Shown here: positions 9,401 to 11,196 of the stretch, one piece after another
How positions within the stretch are numbered: position 1 is the stretch's first letter
Layout of the letters: every line of letters starts with the position of its first letter
Assembly (NCBI GenBank): GCA_028565715.1
Contig: JAOXYC010214351.1
Coordinates: forward strand, 1-11,196
Source of the DNA: Phoronis pallida
Lineage: Eukaryota > Phoronida > Phoronidae
Length of the DNA: 11,196 nucleotides
Direction: 5' to 3'
Notes under the pieces: model-generated
Seen by the model: only the letters and a program-made list of their open reading frames with translations
The model's database searches: none
What the model was told of the DNA's origin: nothing
Position numbers and translations under genes: made by a program

Positions 9401-11196
9401 AAATTTCAAATGCATTTTGGTTGTTTCCAATCTATAAACATTCTCTTGTTAGTTAGCAAATTGCAATAGCTTCATTCACTTTGTTTTTAAAAATAAAATT
9501 TATTTGTAAGGTCACAGCTAGTGGCTGATTAAAATGAATAAAGGTATTACAAGTCACCAGTGGTGATTGTCAGTCTTGACAAACCCTCCACGCCTCTGTG
9601 TGTAAATGGATACTAGGCTGGAAAAGTGACACGCAATATGACAGAATGAGCAGTGTGAAGATGCCTAAAGTATATAAATACTGCTAGTACCTTTCCTGGC
9701 AATAAACAGACTGGGAGTCTTGAGTAAAAAGTAGACAATTGTAAAGTACTTTCAATTGAAAAAAGTACTACACAGTCATGCACTTCATATTATACTCCTA
9801 TAACTAAAATTTGGATTCCATGTTTCAAACAATGGAATCAAAACCTATAATATTATCAATAATTTCAGTTCATCGTTACATATTAAACCTACCAACAGTA
9901 GTCCCAGCTGGTCGTTTCTCGTTGTTCTTGACTTCAAATCCTTCAGGCCAAGCCACTTCTAGCTTACTAGGTAACCTAGAATTAACATACAAAGCACAGT
10001 TCATTACATGAGTTGAATGAATTGTGAAATCAATTCCTCGTTACAGCAATTTTTTTTGTTTCTCCTTGACGGGGCTTATTTTCTTTTTGAGTTTAAAGTG
10101 CATGCAAGTCTTATGGATGGCATTTTTGTTTTGAATTAAGATAAATAATTTGAGCAAACATGATTTTTCCATGTGTTGTGTGGCAATGATGTCATAACAT
10201 TCCTAAAGATTAATCAATTTTAAAAAAACTGGTGACTTTTCAAAACTAAAATTTGTTTTTATATCAATGATGACAGTGTTGGCCAACCTGGAGTCGTAAA
10301 AAAATATAACAGTTTGACCAATCAGTTGGCTTCATTGATAAGTTGCTATTAAAGCGTTACAGTTTGTTACTAGTAAATAATCCATACAAAATCAACCAAA
10401 GCAATAACACCAGCAAGAATTTTTTAAAAGATACAAATATATAATTACTTAGCTTCCTCTTCTTCTATATATTTCTTAATTTGGTTCTGTGTGACATTGT
10501 GGTCTAACTTGGATAGAGGAAGTGTTCTCGTGTCATCATATAGGCTGGTCGGCTCCTGTTATCAGAAGTAAAACATATCAGTATACATAATTCAATGGTG
10601 TGTCAGTAAGTATCCCAATTGTGGTCTAATTTGGATAGAGGAAGTAGTGTTCTCGTGTCATCATATAGGCTGGTCGGCTCCTGTTATCAAAAGTAAAACA
10701 TATCAGTATACATAATTCAATGGTGTGTCTGTTAGTATCCCAATTGTGGTCTAACTAGGATAGAGGAAGTGTTCTCGTGTCATCATATAGGCTGGTCAGC
10801 TCCTGTTATCAGGTTAAAGATACTCTCTCTGCGTTGGTCCCAATCTAATGTCAAATCCCAAATCAACTAGAAATGTTGTGTTCGAATCCTTTGTTGAACG
10901 CAAAAAATTCCAAAAAAAATCTGTAGGCAACACATTCTTTATACAAGAAAAGGGAGTTGAATCTTGCAAAATATTTGCCACCCCTTATCAAAACATAAAA
11001 CTCATTCATTTCATTTGTCTTCTGATAATTATTCATAAATTTATGGGTGAAAATCTCTGGTGAGATGTAAGGTTTGGCAGATGATTGGGCCACCTATGTT
11101 CATATTGACAGTTTTGGAAAAAAAAACATTTGGTACCAGATTTTCAATAACACCTTGGCTTCTTTTTGGTCCTACCTGAGAAACTTCAATTTCACC
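292..11196 (-). CDS. SMCHD1: SMCHD1-like gene, central part (12 exons, open at both ends)
   Basis: SMCHD1 is a nuclear, non-canonical SMC protein with an N-terminal GHKL ATPase and a C-terminal SMC hinge. In mammals it acts in X-inactivation and in silencing of repeats and clustered genes. Twelve minus-strand exons splice with GT-AG ends and consistent phase into about 488 residues. These align by eye, in order, with the middle of the vertebrate protein as I remember it; shared blocks include [50 protein letters not shown] and KYCQVSY. The segment lies between the ATPase/transducer and the hinge and is probably a series of beta-sandwich (Ig-like) modules; neither catalytic motifs nor hinge fall in the window. 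The join of all exons is 1466 nt. The intron at 6829-9892 hosts an opposite-strand kinase gene. No frameshift or internal stop is seen in the spliced frame. Identification is firm; exact vertebrate residue numbers were not computed. Confidence 0.93.
497..910 (-). other. SMCHD1-like intron (414 bp), no further feature
   Basis: GT at 910-909, AG at 498-497. AT-rich, no gene. Confidence 0.8.
911..1070 (-). CDS. SMCHD1: SMCHD1-like exon 11 of window
   Basis: The 160-nt exon has acceptor TTCTTCAG and donor GTAATA. It reads [20 protein letters not shown] then [20 protein letters not shown] and [13 protein letters not shown], ending in phase 1. A linker strand ([15 protein letters not shown]) again opens a new beta-sandwich-like module, and the PAGEI motif corresponds to a similar place in vertebrate SMCHD1. 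Its frame continues exactly into the next exon. Confidence 0.88.
1071..2236 (-). other. SMCHD1-like intron (1166 bp), no gene seen
   Basis: GT at 2236-2235, AG at 1072-1071. Minus-strand open frames near 1334-1534 and 1628-1834 have no conserved character, and the exons on either side join directly in phase 0, so no exon appears to be missing here. Confidence 0.8.
2237..2371 (-). CDS. SMCHD1: SMCHD1-like exon 10 of window
   Basis: The 135-nt exon is phase 0 at both ends, encoding 45 residues from [15 protein letters not shown] to INATLELQ. It has acceptor ATTACAG and donor GTGAGA. The opening FSGxxxLPxY and later SITGTPL and KINATLEL match the vertebrate protein in order. The acceptor is preceded by a degenerate 11-bp tandem repeat at 2406-2461. 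Confidence 0.9.
2372..2680 (-). other. SMCHD1-like intron (309 bp) with minisatellite
   Basis: GT at 2680-2679, AG at 2373-2372. The 11-bp repeat at 2406-2461 lies near the acceptor. Confidence 0.8.
2406..2461. repeat. Degenerate 11-bp tandem repeat, five copies
   Basis: Units of the type TTACCAAATTG recur at 2406, 2418, 2429, 2440 and 2451, the first being 12 bp. It ends about 35 bp upstream, in transcript sense, of the acceptor of exon 2237-2371. Confidence 0.75.
2681..2887 (-). CDS. SMCHD1: SMCHD1-like exon 9 of window
   Basis: The 207-nt exon is phase 0 at both ends, encoding 69 residues from [20 protein letters not shown] to TNLTAVCK. It has acceptor AAACCAG and donor [14 protein letters not shown] followed by the [12 protein letters not shown] and DMAGNTT strands is a clear match to the repeated module of SMCHD1 in which an RLLPG-type linker opens each Ig-like domain. 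Confidence 0.95.
3300..3506. mobile_element. Non-autonomous hAT-like DNA transposon (207 bp) with 6-bp TSD
   Basis: Ends CAGGGCTTGGAAT (3300-3312) and, inverted, CAAGGCTTTGAAT (3494-3506) match at 11 of 13 positions. The element is flanked by a perfect 6-bp direct repeat TATAGT at 3294-3299 and 3507-3512. A CAGGGCTTG-type terminus is common in hAT elements; most hATs duplicate 8 bp, but subgroups with shorter duplications are known. It carries an internal 12-bp inverted repeat at 3381-3418 and no transposase. It lies in host intron 2888-3630. Confidence 0.65.
3381..3418. repeat. Perfect 12-bp inverted repeat (hairpin)
   Basis: TGATTGCTCTTC (3381-3392) and GAAGAGCAATCA (3407-3418) are exact inverses separated by 14 nt. 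The pair lies inside the hAT-like element and may be a subterminal palindrome of it. Confidence 0.75.
3631..3730 (-). CDS. SMCHD1: SMCHD1-like exon 8 of window
   Basis: The 100-nt exon has acceptor TATTTTAG and donor GTGGGT, a somewhat weaker donor than its neighbours. It finishes a Ser codon and reads [20 protein letters not shown] then [13 protein letters not shown]. Position and pattern fit the vertebrate segment following PVLEASG; local identity is lower than in flanking exons. Confidence 0.88.
3731..4537 (-). other. SMCHD1-like intron (807 bp), no gene
   Basis: GT-AG intron, AT-rich. It has two short 7-bp hairpins (4102-4130 and 4285-4308) that could be chance. Confidence 0.8.
4538..4682 (-). 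CDS. SMCHD1: SMCHD1-like exon 7 of window
   Basis: The 145-nt exon has acceptor TTTTGCAG and the strong donor GTAAGTA. It encodes [20 protein letters not shown] then [20 protein letters not shown] and SLKPVLEAS. The block from FTVGLLD through LEFQDEFG is the most conserved piece in the window and is diagnostic for SMCHD1; it looks like the start of a fresh beta-sandwich module. It ends in phase 2. Confidence 0.95.
4888..4931 (+). repeat. Interspersed repeat fragment (possible tRNA-derived SINE tail), copy 1
   Basis: It runs from TTCGATTCCCAG to TTTCTGTCTTTTCAAATT. The same order of blocks occurs at 7134-7178. TTCGATTCC resembles a pol III B box. The similarity between the two places is seen; SINE origin is inference. 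Confidence 0.45.
5114..5126. promoter_or_regulatory. Candidate RFX X-box motif
   Basis: GTTGCC-T-AGTAAC fits the X-box consensus GTNRCC-N(0-3)-RGYAAC at every constrained position and is extended by G and C on the two sides. One match in a long intron can be chance, so the confidence is low. Confidence 0.3.
5714..5833 (-). CDS. SMCHD1: SMCHD1-like exon 6 of window
   Basis: The 120-nt exon has acceptor TTTTTTCAG and donor GTAGGG. It reads [20 protein letters not shown] then [20 protein letters not shown]. LGxxTLKLQxVLNES and the terminal KFTV strand match SMCHD1 and look like one beta-sandwich module ending at the exon boundary. Phase 1 at both ends makes it symmetric: skipping it would keep the frame. 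Confidence 0.93.
5834..6271 (-). other. SMCHD1-like intron (438 bp), no further feature
   Basis: GT at 6271-6270, AG at 5835-5834. The plus-strand open frame starting near 6063 has no recognisable protein character and overlaps host exon 6272-6349 in antisense, so it is not called. Confidence 0.8.
6272..6349 (-). CDS. SMCHD1: SMCHD1-like exon 5 of window
   Basis: The 78-nt exon follows a T-rich tract and TTAG acceptor, with donor GTAGGT. It reads [20 protein letters not shown] then WFRKM, ending in phase 1. The ISHIS-like motif with a following aromatic WGYWF cluster is strongly conserved with vertebrate SMCHD1. Confidence 0.93.
6350..6723 (-). other. SMCHD1-like intron (374 bp), no further feature
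   Basis: GT at 6723-6722, AG at 6351-6350 after a T-rich tract on the minus strand. Nothing else seen. Confidence 0.8.
6724..6828 (-). CDS. SMCHD1: SMCHD1-like exon 4 of window
   Basis: The 105-nt exon has acceptor TTGACAG and donor GTAATA. It reads [20 protein letters not shown] and then [15 protein letters not shown]. The KLPG...KLLVELK block matches SMCHD1, with what seems a slightly shorter loop after KLPG than in vertebrates (from memory). The phase-1 end joins to CA of the next exon, giving Ala. Confidence 0.92.
7134..7178 (+). repeat. Interspersed repeat fragment (possible tRNA-derived SINE tail), copy 2
   Basis: GGTTTGATTCCCAG followed by TTTTTCTGTCTTTTCAAATT matches copy 1 at 4888-4931. 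Upstream sequence from about 7088 (GGGGTAGCTGTTTAAGC, then a weak anticodon-like stem) loosely recalls a decayed tRNA. Confidence 0.45.
7485..7617 (+). CDS. EcKL exon 1 (coding part)
   Basis: It encodes residues 1-44, [20 protein letters not shown] and onward to SPGSTK, plus the first base of Gly45. The donor is AAGG|GTAAGG (GT at 7618-7619), a good consensus. The frame stays open upstream to 7410, so an upstream non-coding exon or a longer 5' UTR is possible. The segment VITREFL...[20 protein letters not shown] resembles the N-terminal entry of EcKL domains, where a few helical residues precede the glycine-rich strand. Confidence 0.85.
7485..9393 (+). CDS. CHK/ecdysteroid-kinase-like (EcKL) small-molecule kinase, two exons, nested in SMCHD1-like intron
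   Basis: The coding exons 7485-7617 and 8276-9393 join to 1251 nt, 416 aa plus stop, a normal length for the EcKL family. Members are cytosolic kinases of the choline-kinase/aminoglycoside-phosphotransferase fold; the insect enzyme phosphorylates ecdysteroid hydroxyls, but the substrate here is unknown. Visible motifs are a glycine-region GENYSS (45-50), VVIKIV with the probable ATP lysine K73, FAKEDQFY with helix-C glutamate E93, the family signature LEDL (138-141) and LAKIH (167-171). The catalytic loop HGDMWQGN (H259, D261, N266) and metal-binding IDFQ (D285) are followed by SDLSTFF and a YYHQCL helix. ATG 7485 is the first Met after an in-frame TGA at 7407-7409 and has A at -3. The presence of an intron argues against a recent retrocopy. 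The gene lies wholly inside intron 6829-9892 of the minus-strand SMCHD1-like gene. Database hits may carry dhs-27-like names. Confidence 0.92.
7700..7792 (+). repeat. Direct repeat, left copy
   Basis: This segment, from AAAATCGTCAAAACAATG to GACAATTG, recurs at 8025-8115 with about 88% identity by eye and two 1-nt gaps. The copies sit either side of the inverted-repeat element in the kinase intron. Function unknown. Confidence 0.8.
7824..8016. mobile_element. Non-autonomous inverted-repeat (MITE-like) element
   Basis: The outer 16 bp ACAATGGGGCTAGTTG (7824-7839) is the perfect inverse of 8001-8016. A second perfect inverse pair of 14 bp, TGTATTATGTGGTA (7868-7881) against 7970-7983, lies further in. 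The two arms differ in the spacing between these blocks (28 versus 17 bp). There is no coding capacity. I see no convincing target-site duplication next to the ends, so the superfamily is not assigned. Confidence 0.72.
8025..8115 (+). repeat. Direct repeat, right copy
   Basis: It is the partner of 7700-7792, beginning 8 bp after the inverted-repeat element, whereas the left copy ends 31 bp before it. The divergence between copies suggests an old duplication. Confidence 0.8.
8276..9393 (+). CDS. EcKL exon 2
   Basis: The acceptor is TTTTTTTCAG, ending at 8275, after a clear polypyrimidine tract. The exon starts with GA, completing Gly45, then [20 protein letters not shown] and on into the long open frame to TAA 9391-9393. 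It carries all catalytic motifs. A reading that starts at 8341 would lose the glycine-rich strand, so the spliced form is preferred. Confidence 0.93.
9492..9497 (+). promoter_or_regulatory. Candidate poly(A) signal of EcKL gene
   Basis: AATAAA lies about 100 nt after the stop codon, with further hexamers at 9537-9542 and 9701-9706. All three lie before host exon 9893-9975, so a transcript ended here would not run antisense into that exon. The hexamers are seen; which one is used is unknown. Confidence 0.5.
9893..9975 (-). CDS. SMCHD1: SMCHD1-like exon 3 of window
   Basis: The 83-nt exon has acceptor TTCTAG and donor GTAGGT. After completing a Lys codon it reads [20 protein letters not shown] followed by RPAGTTV, matching the conserved WPEG...RPAGT block of SMCHD1. 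It ends in phase 1, with G completed by the next exon to Gly. Its downstream intron is the 3064-bp one that contains the opposite-strand kinase gene. Confidence 0.9.
9976..10448 (-). other. SMCHD1-like intron (473 bp), no further feature
   Basis: GT-AG intron, AT-rich. A T-run near 10050 and short palindromes are the only visible structure. Confidence 0.8.
10449..10555 (-). CDS. SMCHD1: SMCHD1-like exon 2 of window
   Basis: The 107-nt exon follows acceptor GATAACAG and ends GCTAA before donor GTAATT. It encodes [20 protein letters not shown] and then [15 protein letters not shown], with 2 nt of a split Lys codon. [11 protein letters not shown] and the acidic helix IEEEEA match the vertebrate segment just after the ATPase module. 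The first ~60 nt, with the acceptor, are repeated twice more just upstream in the transcript (at 10618-10689 and 10743-10812). This copy is taken as the functional one because only it continues in frame to a donor. Confidence 0.9.
10618..10680 (-). pseudogene. Partial duplicate of SMCHD1-like exon 2 (copy 2)
   Basis: After its acceptor it reads [21 protein letters not shown], then leaves the exon homology as WDTY and a TGA stop. It lacks the exon's 3' half and donor, so it cannot replace the real exon. Confidence 0.85.
10743..10802 (-). pseudogene. Partial duplicate of SMCHD1-like exon 2 (copy 3, nonsense)
   Basis: It reads [15 protein letters not shown] followed by TAG in place of the Lys codon. 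It is the first copy a transcribing polymerase meets. Like copy 2 it has an intact AG acceptor but no matching exon 3' half. Confidence 0.85.
11176..11196 (-). CDS. SMCHD1: SMCHD1-like exon 1 of window (3' end only)
   Basis: Only the last 21 nt are inside the window, reading GEIEVSQ and ending in CAG before the donor GTAGGA (GT at 11175-11174). Phase 0 at the donor fits the next exon, which opens in frame with EPTSLYDD. The short length makes it weak alone; the support is the continuous frame and the good donor. Confidence 0.7.

Larger units (their letters stand above)
6829..9892 (-). other. SMCHD1-like intron hosting the EcKL gene (3064 bp)
   Basis: This is the longest host intron in the window, GT at 9892-9891 and AG at 6830-6829. 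It holds the complete opposite-strand kinase gene, an inverted-repeat element at 7824-8016, direct repeats at 7700-7792 and 8025-8115, and a SINE-like tail near 7134-7178. The 656 bp between 6829 and the kinase ATG must contain that gene's promoter; I see no clear TATA box close to the start. Confidence 0.88.
10496..10812. repeat. Tandem triplication of a 3' splice site plus exon start (period 122-125 bp)
   Basis: Three copies of ~70 bp begin at 10496, 10618 and 10743. Copy 1 is the 5' part of the functional host exon 10449-10555 together with its acceptor. Copies 1 and 2 are followed by a shared ~54-bp spacer; copy 3 diverges right after its acceptor. Copy 2 has a 3-nt in-frame insertion (extra Leu). 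Copy 3 has a nonsense change at the 16th codon (TAG, minus strand, 10757-10755). All three keep the GATAACAG acceptor. Confidence 0.95.
10556..11175 (-). other. SMCHD1-like intron with decoy exon copies (620 bp)
   Basis: GT at 11175-11174, AG at 10557-10556. It contains the two partial exon copies; the remaining 10813-11175 is AT-rich, and I see no gene or clear repeat in it. Confidence 0.85.

Noticed and set aside
9554-9582. Two small adjacent palindromes (TCACCA-G-TGGTGA and TTGTCA...TGACAA) after the kinase gene
   Set aside because: Arms of 6 bp are too short to claim a functional structure, and no flanking duplication is seen.
9745-9769. Palindrome around CAATTG with AAGTAC arms
   Set aside because: AT-rich and imperfect; short palindromes of this kind are common by chance here.
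10848-11063. Overlapping small open frames on both strands
   Set aside because: They fall inside a host intron and have no family resemblance or splice support.

Overview
This window is animal genomic DNA: AT-rich, with spliceosomal introns, short exons and intron-borne repeats. It holds two genes. The first is a long multi-exon gene on the minus strand, recognised exon by exon as an orthologue of SMCHD1 (structural maintenance of chromosomes flexible hinge domain containing 1), a GHKL-ATPase/SMC-hinge chromatin protein. The second is a compact two-exon gene on the plus strand encoding a complete CHK/ecdysteroid-kinase-like (EcKL) protein of 416 aa. EcKL genes are typical of arthropods, nematodes and invertebrate deuterostomes and are not known from mammals, whereas SMCHD1 is best known from vertebrates. 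Having both suggests a non-vertebrate animal, perhaps a marine deuterostome such as an echinoderm; the species assignment is inference only.

SMCHD1-like gene. Twelve coding exons were reconstructed. All splice junctions inside the window are GT-AG, and the reading frame is continuous across all eleven joins. In transcription order the exons are 11196-11176 (partial), 10555-10449, 9975-9893, 6828-6724, 6349-6272, 5833-5714, 4682-4538, 3730-3631, 2887-2681, 2371-2237, 1070-911 and 496-292. They total 1466 nt, about 488 residues. They cover the middle of the protein, between the N-terminal ATPase module and the C-terminal hinge. The gene runs off both ends of the window.

Nested gene. The 3064-bp intron between the third and fourth of these exons (6829-9892) contains the whole EcKL gene in the opposite orientation: exon 1 at 7485-7617, a 658-bp intron, and exon 2 at 8276-9393. 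Several AATAAA hexamers lie between its stop codon and the next host exon. The kinase motifs are intact, so it appears functional.

Repeats. (i) Intron 10556-11175 carries two extra partial copies of the acceptor plus first ~60 nt of the adjacent host exon; one copy has a nonsense codon and the other a 3-nt insertion. (ii) A 207-bp element at 3300-3506 has hAT-like inverted ends and a 6-bp target duplication. (iii) A 193-bp inverted-repeat element at 7824-8016 lies inside the EcKL intron, between two ~92-bp diverged direct repeats. (iv) Two copies of a possibly tRNA-derived repeat tail occur near 4888 and 7134. (v) An 11-bp minisatellite occurs at 2406-2461. The rest of the non-coding sequence is AT-rich intron with no further gene that I can support.
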